This document shows, piece by piece, positions 22,299 to 33,500 of a stretch of DNA of 64,000 nt. The stretch is from Planoprotostelium fungivorum (Eukaryota; Evosea; Variosea; Cavosteliida; Cavosteliaceae). The first letter of the stretch is position 1, and every line of letters starts with the position of its first letter. The position numbers were made by a program, and so were the translations under genes. The notes below the pieces were generated by a model. That model saw only the letters and a program-made list of their open reading frames with translations, did not search any database and was not told the origin of the DNA. The stretch spans positions 62,001 to 126,000 of the forward strand of contig MDYQ01000049.1 of the NCBI GenBank assembly GCA_003024175.1, written 5' to 3'.

Positions 22299-23801
22299 CT
22301 ATGTGGTGGGAGCCGTCTCTTTATTTTGAAAGATCTTCTGCAGCTGATCCACGTTGACTCCTCCCTTGGAGATCTTCTTCTTCAGGACAACTGCCGTGGC
22401 TGAAGCTGCGCTCTCACAATGCTGTACTTCTATTTTCTTCTGTCGTATATCGTTCAGCGTCTCATCAAGGTGATGATGCAACATGCGATCTTCTCACTTT
22501 TGTCTTGATCGTGACTCTTCTGGCCATCTTATCTAGATAATCTTGATTCTCTGCCGTCCATTTTGCCACTTTGTTATCGCTCTCTGAAGCGTCGTTGAAC
22601 ATGTCCTCTACCTGTCTATCATTAAACCATCGTTCATCACAAATGAATGGTAGATGGAGATCACACATGATCGTGCAGATGATGATGATCATGATGATAG
22701 AGATGATAAGTGTTCACCTCCTCATCGTCTACGTCTAACAGTTCTCCATCGGGTGGTTCCAGGTTGAATGCAGGCTCTTCAATTGGGGGAGGTGCGGGTG
22801 TGGCGGGTGTCTTTGACTTTTCGCCCGTGATGAGATCGTTGTTACAATGCTCCACTACCTGTCAAAGTCGTCACCATCAAGATCATCATCATCCAAATCA
22901 TCACGATCATCCTTCATCGATTGTCACTGATGTCATCATGATGAGCGCTACACTATAGTGGTGGTATCACGATCATCGTGAGAGCTCGAGATGATGATCG
23001 TATCGTGAGTCATCGCAAATGGATACCAAATATCACCTCATGCACTTCTTTCGTAGATTTGTGGATGCCATACTCTTTTCCAGCCAGCACGAGTGCACCG
23101 ATGCACAGACCGGTGGGTCTCTTGTCTACAGATACCCACTTTCTATTCATGTTACCCACAGTTCGTAGAGCGTGAAGTGCAACGCTACTGTCCATACCGA
23201 GACGGATGGCATATTTCTGATTCATCATCAGAGGGTTCCAGTCAATGTCATACGATGTGTTGATGTGATTGTGAAAAAGAAGACGAAAATTGAGTGTGTT
23301 TCGATCGATGGAAAATCTTCGAGAATGTTGAGAACCTGAATGTAGAAGCTGGGATCGATGAATGGAAGTTTGTTGTTGAGAATCCTAGACATCTTGATGT
23401 ATCTTTGGGCGAGGTGGAACGGATTCAGAGAGAGGGCATCGGCGAAATCGATCAAGAGATGACCGGTCCTCTCTTTTCTGCATATGTGATACAGACATAT
23501 GATGGCGATGGACAATAGCTTCTTTCCTTTCGTGAATCCTTTCTGGTGAGCCAGCATGTAAACACGAACTGCTGCATCCACATGCGAGGTTTGGATGTGA
23601 TTCAACTTGAGAGATACCTCCAAGATCTTACTCCGAGCTGAATCATGTCAGTTTCACAATGTGATGGGTGATACGAGGAGAGGATTTACCATTCACCATG
23701 GCTTGCTCTCTAGAGTTCAGATGATCCTCTGGTTCATCCTCATTATCTGATTGTTGTGGGTCTTCAACATAGATGACGTCCTCCTTCTTTTCTTCTGTCA
23801 T
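22299..23801 (-). CDS. BRF1: TFIIIB subunit BRF1 (TFIIB-related factor)
   Basis: Two cyclin-fold repeats typical of TFIIB/BRF1 are present: LKLNHIQTSHVDAAVRVYML and KGFTKGKKLLSIAIICLYHI in the first, then VGNMNRKWVSVDKRPTGLCI and KSTKEVHEV in the second. RPTGLC is diagnostic for BRF. Downstream exons encode a Pro-rich acidic linker (TPAPPPIEEPAFNLEPPDGE, LLDVDDEE) and a C-terminal block (ENQDYLDKMARRVTIKTK...) that should contact TBP and BDP1. The ATG at 23801 opens an acidic leader, MTEEKKEDVIYVEDPQQSDN. The N-terminal zinc ribbon normally found in BRF1 is missing. The junction between the cyclin repeats needs a weak GTCTTC donor to keep frame. BRF1 recruits RNA polymerase III to tRNA and 5S genes. 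Confidence 0.82.
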
Positions 23802-24139
23802 GTGAGCTGTGGATGTGTGATCTAAATTTCGAAAACGAGAACCGAGGCAAAATGGCCCGAAATAAATTCATGAATAAAAGCTGCTCAAATGTGTCTCCTT
23901 TGCTGATGGTAATATTGACTGAATCGACGGTCAGGCGATGTCAAATGACTGAATACAAATCGATGTTAGCTTATGAGAGACGATTCTGTGCTAAAGTTCT
24001 TTTTGAGCTGCACTGCATTCACAAAATCCATCGTCATACTGAGCTCCCTCTCCCGTCAGTCATATAGAAGAGGAGGAGTGAATGATTGGGAGATGAAGTG
24101 AGATGAAATAAATTAGAGAAAAATAGGGGGAATCTCACA
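23802..24139. other. Divergent intergenic region (BRF1 / esterase)
   Basis: This 338-bp head-to-head interval lies between BRF1 and the UPF0227-like esterase. On the minus strand a short GFCEC-containing frame was examined as a possible zinc-ribbon exon for BRF1 and is not convincing. AATAAATTAGAG at about 24107 makes an AT-rich patch 30 bp before the esterase ATG. Confidence 0.4.
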
Positions 24140-25260
24140 ATGCGGGAAAATAAAGCTTGGCTGTCACAAGGACAACATCATCAATTTTCCGACAGAATGC
24201 AAGCGCAAGGTCTACCTTTTGGCTTTCCAACACCTACTCTCTCAAAAGACGAGATATTTGTCTTTCTTCATGGCTTCACCGTAGACGGTCTGGTGCGTTG
24301 ATTCTTGTAAGATAGGATGCATCTGACGACAGTCCAGTCCGGAGGAGGTTCTATGATTGCCAGCGCTGCCTCCATGATGTTAGGTATTCCTATTGAGCAG
24401 CCCAATCTCAACTACCCCACATTTGAGGAGTACAGCATCACCAATGCGTTGACCGTCGTAGACCGTCTCTGGCAACAGAAGGTGGCGCAGAACCCTCAAG
24501 TCAAGGTGATCCATCGATCTTGAGATGTAAACACATTGAGACCATTTCTGATTGTCCCGTCAGTTTTGTCTCATCGGTGCATCCATGGGAGGTTACATCG
24601 CCGCCAGATGGGCCCAACTGAATCCAGAGAAAGTAAAGAAACTGTTTCTCCTCTGTCCCGCATTCGAGCTCGCCTCAAAATGGCCTTCTCTTCTCAAGTG
24701 AGTCGCTGTTCATTTTCACATCACACCGATAGCAGTCGAATCACGTCGAATCATTCATCTTCGTATCATCATTCGAGTTGACCATCTCACAGGCAAGAAG
24801 AGATGGAACAGTGGAAGAAGACTGGAGTCCACAGTTACCAAGGGAATCAAATCCGTTACGCATTTTTCGAAGATGCTCTGAACAAACACCCCGCTTTACC
24901 TGAGGTGACGATCAACTCACTCATCATCAATTCTTCTTGATGATCAACGACCCGAATTTTGATAATAGTTGAGAATAGAATATATGCCAGCGTGATGGTG
25001 ATGATGTTGTTGAATCATGACAGGTGTCTTGTCCGGTTCATCTCATCCATGGAAAGAAAGATCAGATCGTCGATGTACAAAACTCGAGAAATTTTGCCGC
25101 CCTGCACAAGGAGAAGAACAACGTAAAGATGGTAGAGGTGAGTCTAACTTCGACTACATGTCTCCTCTCGTCTGATTGGGATCAGGTGGAGGACGATCAC
25201 TCGTTGGCCAAGTCTCTGCCCGTTCTGCTCATGACCGCAAGAGAATACTTTTTGGGATAA
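24140..25260 (+). CDS. UPF0227/YqiA-like alpha/beta hydrolase (esterase)
   Basis: The frame starts MRENKAWLSQGQHH and runs IFVFLHGFTVDGL|SGGGSM across the first intron (acceptor CCAG at 24335). It continues LGIPIEQPNLNYPTFEEYSI, the nucleophile elbow FCLIGASMGGYIAARWAQLN, LFLLCPAFELASKWP and CPVHLIHGKKDQIVDVQNSR (acid), and ends EDDHSLAKSLPVLLMTAREY with the catalytic His. HGF, GASMGG, D and DDHSL form a complete triad set. The protein is about 250 aa, usual for the family. It is probably a soluble carboxylesterase; the substrate is unknown. Confidence 0.85.
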
Positions 25261-25389
25261 ATAGACGTGTTAGTCACAGAGTGATTCATATAGAAGAACA
25301 TCAGAATCAATACTTTTCATTGCATCGATATTCGAGTCCTCTTGTTCATTTGATGGCCATTGTTCTTTCTCGCAATATCGAGCATTCTA

Positions 25390-27056
25390 TTATGTCTTTC
25401 GTCTCTTCACCGTCGGTTCATCTTCAGTTAAATCCTGTCGTACTCTCAGTCTTGCATCATCACATCATCATCAGCTCATCATCTCGATCTGATCGGACAA
25501 GTTTCGACTCACCGTGACCTCGCGGGGCTTTTGGATGGTGGCGTTTGTAGCTGAAGCTCTGGGCTTGGCCTTCATCTTTTCCTATGATACCATCAGCTCG
25601 AATCACATTCATCTTCTCACGATCGTCTCCGGCTTCATCATCGTTTGAAGTGCTTCCAATGAAGTTTGATGGCGTAATACAGTTTTCTTCTTTTCTGACA
25701 TCTGATTCATCATCAATACGACGTCATCACAACATCTACATAACATCATCGTCACATCATCACAAAATCATCATCATCTCACCCTCGATTGAGCCGGGCT
25801 AGTGACCTTCGTAAACGTGATCTCCTGATCTCCCACTTCTTTACAGCTGATGGGTGTCTGACTGTTCTTCGGACACAACTGTGCCCTGACGTGCGTTCTC
25901 TTCGTTCTCGGAAATAGTGCCGTCCACTTTTTCGCCACCTTGTCTTCGCAGAATGTAGCTGCCAATTTACACTCTGGACAGTGCTGGCTGTTACCAGGGA
26001 AACCGATCGACCAATTAATGGGGCCAATGGGCTCGGCCTCGCAGCGCTTCTTCAGGGCGGCACACACTCTCTGGTGGAGGGAGAAGAGAGATGGATTCTC
26101 GAAGCAATTGGGAATGGCTGTGTGGATGGCTCGGAGGCACTTTGATTCGCGAGAGAGCTCGTTGTCCGATTCAAGTGGAGAAGTGAAGAAGGTGACGACG
26201 CGGTCGAGATCATCCCAGCGGTGGTGGTTGAAGAGGATCGTCTGATGAGATGAGTCGTGATGGTGATCGTGCGTGATGTGATGATGTGATGGAAGATCGT
26301 GATGCGACCCCATTGATGATCATGAGGAGGATGGTGTGACGTTTGTGAAACCTCACCATGATCGATTCAAAGTCATATAAAGTCTTGTCTTTGTGATGCA
26401 AGAGCATATCGATCACTTTTGTAACGATCTGATGAACATCAGATCCCACACCATCACACTTGACTCACTTGTCCTCTTCTCTCGTCCTCCTCTGTGTTGC
26501 TACACAACTTTTTCAATTCCTCGGTAACACCAAATGTGTGCTTTACATTCCATCGAAAGGTACTCAAAATACGTTCCTCCAACACATCCCAACCGTAGAT
26601 TGCGGCGAGTCGATCTAAGCAGAGGAATAGCGTGTGGGATTCAACACGGTCGAGTAATTTTTCTTTTGGAATAACGTCCATCAGCTGGAAGTAGTGTACG
26701 ATCTTCTCCTGGTTGTAGAGGGAGGGATGGTGTTGATTCACTCTCTGTATGATGTCAGATACATCGTTGTATCACGATGTATGGTTCGTCTTCAGCTGTT
26801 CGTTGGATATACCATAAATGAGTGTGATAAGAGTGAGAGATACGAGACGTCAGCTTTACCTCGGAGAAAGCTTTGACTTCTGGGAGAATTGTAGGGTCAC
26901 TCTCGTACTGCTTCAATAGTTTATGCCAATGATCCAGAGTTTTACCTGATCCAGCGCAGAGGCTGAGACTCCCCTGGAACAGAATCAATATGCAGATATA
27001 TCCCGTCTACAACTCACCTCGTCATCATGTTTGAATACGATCACTACCGTTAGCAT
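25390..27056 (-). CDS. Conserved-looking protein of unknown function, nuclear-type C-terminus
   Basis: Exons give a soluble protein of about 430 aa. It starts MLTVVIVFKHDDEG, continues AGSGKTLDHWHKLLKQYESD and RVNQHHPSLYNQEKIVHYFQ, then a helical domain with CLDRLAAIYGWDVLEERILS, then NHHRWDDLDRVVTFFTSPLE. A Cys/His-containing part follows (HCPECKLAATFCEDKVAKKW), and the end is basic/acidic (TDLTEDEPTVKRRKT) with an NLS-like KRRK and a SUMO-interaction-like DLTEDE. CPEC...C could bind zinc. I do not recognise the family. Its first exon lies exactly against the eroded 5' end of LRR kinase copy A, so the native start may have been altered by that rearrangement. Confidence 0.65.
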
Positions 27057-29449
27057 CAAATCTCTCGTCACCTTCATGTGATGATCTCTATTCTGTCGAT
27101 ATCTCGATTGATGATCATCAGTGTCAGTAATAACTCTCTCGATGGTCCCATCTGTTCGTTCGCTGGAGACGTGACTGATCTTAAACTCGATTGAAAGGTA
27201 CCGTTCCCGCTCTGTCTGACGATCTGAACCAACTGATGTGAGGAATCAATCAAGGCGATAGATGATTCATCTTTTCGTCAGATTATTTGATGTCAGCCAC
27301 AACAAATTCAAGTTAGCCGATCGCTTCAATCTGCCATCGAACGTATACATCTGCGACATGACCGGCATGATATTCGAATGTCCCATCAGCGATGCTGCCA
27401 GAAACAATTGTAGTGCAGAATGCAATGCAAGTGATACAGGTTACGCTAACATCAGCGTGAAAGTCACGGGAAACGTCAACGACTTCAACCGAACGATGTG
27501 ATGACTATCGGAAGGGTGATCATCACTGATACCACCCCAGGTTCATCAAAGTCATCGCATCATCGTTGGATGTACCTTCGAGTCGATTGATCATCAACGG
27601 ACTCAGATCAGGATCAGTCATCGTCGATATGACCATCACTCCACCCAACTCCACGTGAGACATCCATCATCCTGCCGATCGTTGATCTCACGCAGCTCGA
27701 ACGAAGGATCGGCCATCACCCTCATCAATCAGATGCAGTCTCCCGACTTCGCATCGTCACTCGCATCATCCAACTACACTCTCCTCTCCATCGCATCGTT
27801 TATCCCCAGCCCCACATCATCCGTCTCACCTTCTTCCACCGATGGACTCTCTTCACAGGCACCGAATGGCGGTAGCAACAACAGTGGCACGATCATCGGT
27901 GTCGTCGTAGCCGTCATCGTGTGGAAGAGGAGGGAGAGAGCGCTGCAGAAGAGATCGCAGACGGTGATGGTGGACATGTCTACGGTAAACATCAATGCGG
28001 TACAGCAGAGCGTCGTACCGTACAAGGTGAGAACGACGGTGACTTTGATGATAACGACTGACGACGTGACAGGAGCTGGAGAACATGCAGATGGTGAGTC
28101 GATCTCTCTTCATGCATTTTTGATCTTTCGAAACTGATTCTATCTACAGATCGGATCTGGAGCGTAAGTATTCCCTTTGGACGATCTGTCACAGTCACTA
28201 AATCTCACAGATTCGGTATCGTCTTCTCAGCTCAGTGGCGAGGCATCAAGGTCGCTGTCAAGCAAGTGAAGGCAGAGTACGTGGACGAGAAGCAAGTGAA
28301 AGAGTTCTTGCACGAAGTGGCTGTGATGCAGAACTTGCGACCACATCCACACGTCGTGCTGTTCATGGGCATCACAGTGCCACCTTCTCCACTCTCGATC
28401 ATAACGTGAGTCATTCGTTCGTCTTCGGGCACAAGCTGATGATGAGCAGCGAGTACTGTGGAGGTGGAAGTCTTCTAAGGTGAGAAAGACTGAAATCATA
28501 CCTCACGATAGAAGTTAACGAAGAGACAGCTATCTGAGAAAGAACGACGGCAGTGTGACAAACGAGCAGAAGATGTCCTTCATCATGCAGATCGGTAAAT
28601 ATGATATTCATGCTCACGCGACTGAACGATATAACAGCACAAGGAATGCTGCACTTACACATGGAAAAGATCATCCACAGAGACCTCGCCGCACGTAACG
28701 TGAGATCTTGTCAAATCTGACGTCCGATCTGATGAGATCTACAGATCTTGCTGACCAGTCATCTCGATGCAAAGGTGAATATATGATGGACGAACGTCTC
28801 TGATGATCGATAGGTCGCAGATTTCGGAATGTCAAGACAACAGGTAGACGACGTACAAACGACATCGACAGACATCGGTCCGGTGAGTCACTGTTTTATT
28901 CGTTGGTGTACAAAATGCTGATGAGAGGACAGGTAAGATGGATGGCGCCAGAGGCCATGAAGATGAGGAATTATTCAAACAAGACCGATGGTGAGTTGGT
29001 ACCCGTACTCACGAGTCTTACCTCTGCAGTGTATTCATTTGGTGTTCTCGTGTGGGAGATTGTGACTAATAAGGAGCCGTACGAAGACATGGACACCATG
29101 CAGGTCGCCATCAATGTGATGAACCACAATCTGAGACCAGAGATACCAGATGCGACAGATCCTCTACTCAAGAGACTCATGCAAGGTGAGATCACACAAG
29201 TGTTCGTATTTCATCTTCTCTCTGACGTGCGAAACAGGATGCTGGAAACAGCAGCCATCTGAGAGACCCAACTTTGTCAACATCTGCAAGCACCTCGGCT
29301 TAGAGACGCCAGAAGAGAAGGGCGCAGTTGATGTCTTTGAGGACAGGAGAGCGACGTCAGATAAGGAAGATGAAGGACACTACAGGCCGATCGATCTGGG
29401 CTTAGAAGAGAAACCCTTCTCTGTGGATCGCAATTACAGCACTCTATGA
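27057..29449 (+). pseudogene. LRR receptor kinase copy A: 5'-truncated, kinase domain intact
   Basis: This is a close relative of gene B. Only shreds of the last LRRs remain (27057-27280). The conserved juxtamembrane exon follows: FDVSHNKFKLADRFNLPSNV, then CDMTGMIFECPI. The membrane helix is cut to TIIGVVVAVIVW, about ten residues shorter than in B. The TKL kinase domain is complete: GAFGIVFSAQWRGIKVAVKQ, EYCGGGSLLSYLRKNDGS, IIHRDLAARN, ADFGMSRQ, VRWMAPEAM, CWKQQPSERPNF, with the shared tail FSVDRNYSTL. With no signal peptide or ectodomain and a helix too short to span a bilayer, it is probably dead, or at best a cytosolic kinase. Confidence 0.7.
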
Positions 29450-29521
29450 GAGATATCATCGATAAATTGTATGATTAGTAGGGGTACACAGAGAACGGTT
29501 TCTCTTCTAAGCCCAGATCAG
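29394..29521. repeat. Fold-back inverted repeat at the 3' end of kinase copy A
   Basis: Bases 29394-29427 (GATCTGGGCTTAGAAGAGAA...) recur in reverse complement at about 29487-29521 with one mismatch, separated by about 60 bp that includes the stop codon. A transcript would form a stem of roughly 33 bp across the end of the coding sequence. Confidence 0.75.
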
Positions 29522-30541
29522 CAATTTGTAAAGGAAAAACATGTATGATCCGTTGGATGCGATAATAGGAGTCCCTCGAGTTCAAACAACTTTCATGAAG
29601 GAAAAGGTCACCTTCTTCAATTTTGTTTCGTCTCTCATAGTCGATATACCGATTACGATAGAAATGTTCGAAGAGAAAGAGATGCTGAATGAGATCATTG
29701 TGGACGGTCGAATTTGAAACATTCCTGCGTGACAGTCACTCTGACACTCCAACAAATGACTCAACCAGTGTCTAACCATGAGTGACGGTCGCCTTCGTCA
29801 TTTCGTCATTGCAGAGACCCCCACCAGCGATAATGATGACGATGCACGCGTGCCGCGAAAGATCAATAGAAATTTTGATCACCTTCATCTTCTGTTGAGA
29901 GGTGTTCGTTAGCTCAGGGAGACGAAGAGATGTTTGCTGAGACGGCCATGGTGGAGGTGGCAGAGAAAGAAATGTTTTTTTAGTGAATCGACATCACACA
30001 TTCGCCGCATACTGTCCAAGTAAGTACCTTCTCTTGGTAATATTCTTGTATTTGGTGTCACGCTGGTGAATGAACTCCTACGATGGAGTAGAAGCTTTCG
30101 AGATGGGACTTGAACCAAGTATGATTCCAAATGAGATGATGATGTGTCGAGAAGCACTCATCCGCGCCTCTAGGATTGATTCAAGGAAAGGGAGTCTCAC
30201 ATTTGGACAATTGCTCTGTGGTCCGTTTGCTGTTCTTTCAACTTGAATCCATCAAAACACAACGGTTTCAGAGATTTGAACCCTGTCATTTTGGCCAACC
30301 TGGGAACTGATCTTCCGCGCTGGGTTACTCAGTTCAGTTGACCATGAAACTCATCTCGTAGTGAGTCTTTGAATGAACACACCACTGGCTAGAACATATC
30401 CTGACTGGGACTACAGTCCACATCACACCTAAAAAATTCCCTTTAGCTTCATCAGGTGAGGTCCTCTGCTGTCACCCTGCGGGAGAGCCCTTCAAACAGA
30501 AGACAAACGCTCAACAACGCGCGCAGAGGTGGGATAAGACC
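29522..30541. other. Gene-poor interval between kinase copies A and B
   Basis: No gene can be supported. Coding-like scraps include 29594-29718 (+), reading MKEKVTFFNFVSSLIVDIPI, and 30085-30243 (+), reading EAFEMGLEPSMIPNEMMMCR followed by LTFGQLLCGPF. Both look like debris of unrecognised genes. Confidence 0.35.
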
Positions 30542-33500
30542 ATGTCGCGCATCTTGGGCGCTCTCCTCCTGCTTCTCAGCTGCAGTTTTTGTAGAGGAGC
30601 TGACGCTGCCGTCTCAAATGAGACGAGGACCATCCTCATGGACCTTTATAAGGCCACCGTTGGAAAGGGTGAACGATTGCATGCAGTCGTATCAGAGGTG
30701 ATCTGATGTCTCATTACAGAGTGGCAGAATTCATTAAATTGGGGATCGAAGAGGAGCCCGTGCACATGGTGGGGGATTCAATGTGACGATAGTGAGACAC
30801 AGGTCACATCCATCGATTTCTACCAGAACGGTCTTCAAGGTGATCTTCACAGATGATAATCACCACGACATCCGCACATTCTCACTTCGGATCAGGACAC
30901 CTACCTCCCTCTCTTTCGAATCTGACCACCTTGACTTACCTCGACCTCTCGTACAACACGTTCGACGGGGGTCTCGTAGTACCCGATCTCAGCCGCATGA
31001 TGCACCTCACCTATCTCGATCTGACTTGGTGCATCTCTGAATATACGGATCCCATCTACCTGACCCGTCTACCCACCAGCATGCAGACACTCATCCTCCA
31101 GAAGCTTCCCAATCTGAACGTCACGACGGACACGCTCCTTCCTCTCATCGATCTCATCACATTAGATCTCTCCGGCGTTGCATCTGCCGCGTCCATCGAC
31201 TTCCCGAGAGTGTTGGAAGTGACGTCTCTGAGTCGATTGTTCCTGAACTCACTGGGTCTGACTGGCATCACCCCCGCCTGGATGTTTCAACTTTCATCCA
31301 TCTCCCTTGATGGCAATGAGATGAACCTCATCATACCGGAAGATTGCTCCTTACAATATCTAAGCTTCCGTGGAAATGCAGACGAGGGTGAGTTTCATTC
31401 TCATATTCATCTTTGATTTATTCTGCACTCATTCCATTTTCGATTACATCTCACATTGATCCAACGGCTTTTGCAGGAGTCCTACCATCCATCAAGAATT
31501 GCCCCGGCCTCGAATACTTAGACCTCAACACGAATCAGTACAGCGGCAGTTTTGACATCACATTCGACTGCCTATTGACCGACATCTACCTATCGAGCAA
31601 TCTCCTTTCAAGTGTCAGCGGTATCTCCAATTGTTATCAGTTGCTTTATCTCAGTCTGGACGATAACCAGATAGCTGGTCCCATTTTTAGCGTGAAGAAT
31701 TTGACACAGCTGAGGGCACTCACTCTGTCCAACAATCAATTCTCAGGTGATCGGTCGGCGGATCGTCAGACTCATCATCACAGGTGAAATTGTAGACGCA
31801 TTCGAAGGAGCTCGCATCGCTCGTATCGACCTGAGCGTGAATTCATTTAGCGGCCCCCTGCCCCCGTCTCTCTTCCACGCGGACGCCACCAATGTATATC
31901 TATCCAATAATGAGTGAGATTATGATGAATGATATTTTGGTGATATTCTATAGGTTCTCCGGTCAGTTACCTCCTCTCGACGCGGTAGAGACACTATACT
32001 CGTTCGACGTCTCTTACAATAACTTATCCGGCATCATTCCACTCCTTCCTCCCATTTGGGAGTTGAATTTGGCCTTCAACCAATTTGAAGGAAACTTTCC
32101 GTCGACGTTGAATCAGTCTGAACTATCGAGATGGATCGTCAGTAACAATCGGTTTACGGGTGAGATTTACGGTTGATGAATAACGATGCATCGACCAATC
32201 TATCTTGCACGAGCTGAAGTTATTTCAACAGGACCACTCTTCGATATACCGACAGATCAATGCGATGATTCGAGTAATGGAAAGTACATCGATGCATCTT
32301 TCAACCAGGTTCGATCCATCACAAATGAACCATCCGCACTTAACCTGATCTTTCGACTAGTTCACCGGAAGTGTGACCGATGGATTGGCAAACTGTAATT
32401 TCTTAGTCACCTTGAAACTCGATCACAATCAACTCAGTGCGTCCGTTCGTTGATCTGTACATCCTGACGTAGTACAGGTGGAACCGTTCCGTTCTTTGAT
32501 AATCCTAACATGAGCATTCTGACCTTAGATTACAATTTATTCGATGGTCATCTTCCCAACCCCTTAACTTCAGCTTCTCTCGATGTATTGAGCATGAGCC
32601 ACAACAATTTAACCGGCAGTTTTGACGTGAGGAGGAGATCGTGAAGAGGTCTGATCGGCCGTAGTGCCTGAAATATGACAAATCTGACGTCTTGAGTTAC
32701 TTCAATGCCTCTTACAACCGTTTCAATGTGGGACCTTTCGATCCGACACAAGGATGGGTCTTCAGGTGAAGTGGATCGTATGATGCGACTGACATCCCTT
32801 AGCGGTGAGAGATTATACTCTCTCAGGACGTTAGATCTGTCTCACAATGAGCTGTCTGGCTTCATATTCAATTACGACATCAGTCCAACCTAGTGAGCTC
32901 GTCCATCGATGTACGTCTGAAGTTTCCAGTGACATGCTACCCCCTTCTTTATCATACATCGATGTGTCTCACAATCGATTTTATGGAGTCCCTGTGGCAA
33001 CTGCCTCTTCCAGTGAATGGTTTACGAATCTGAACGTTGTAAAGATGAGGTACCGTTTCAATTATATCGTTCGTGATGAAAAATGACGTCGACAGCAACA
33101 ATCAGTTGAGCGGTCGAGCCATGAAGACGTTCATTGGCGTTTCTACTTTGACCGTGAGTCACGCATCAGATAAAAGAGTCTGAAATCACACGAAGGTCTT
33201 AGATCTATCGAACAATCCCATCAGCGGCTTATTCCCAAACGCTCTGAACGCTCTCACCTCCCTCACCACTCTCAACTTACGAAACACGAAGATGGGAGGA
33301 AGACTGCCCAATTCACTGAGGAGGTTGACCGCGTTACAAGTGAATGATTTCTACGCAGGCGGATGTAGAGAGGCTGATCCTATTATCAGGAGCTCGATCT
33401 GAGCGACAACCGCTTAGTCGGTGACGATCTGTCGTGGCTGAATCAGATGGGAGGATTACAATATTTGAACCTTTCCAACAACCAGATCACGGCGGAGATT

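Noticed and set aside
23813-24067. Missing BRF1 zinc-ribbon exon or a small + strand gene
   Set aside because: The only Cys pair (GFCEC) lacks the second pair and ribbon spacing, and the + strand frame has no domain-like content.
27655-28137. A separate short + strand gene encoding a Ser-rich membrane protein
   Set aside because: It is the juxtamembrane-plus-helix exon of kinase copy A read through its donor site.
30100-30330. Possible tRNA because of TTGAACC-like boxes
   Set aside because: No cloverleaf with paired acceptor and anticodon arms could be drawn; box spacing is wrong.
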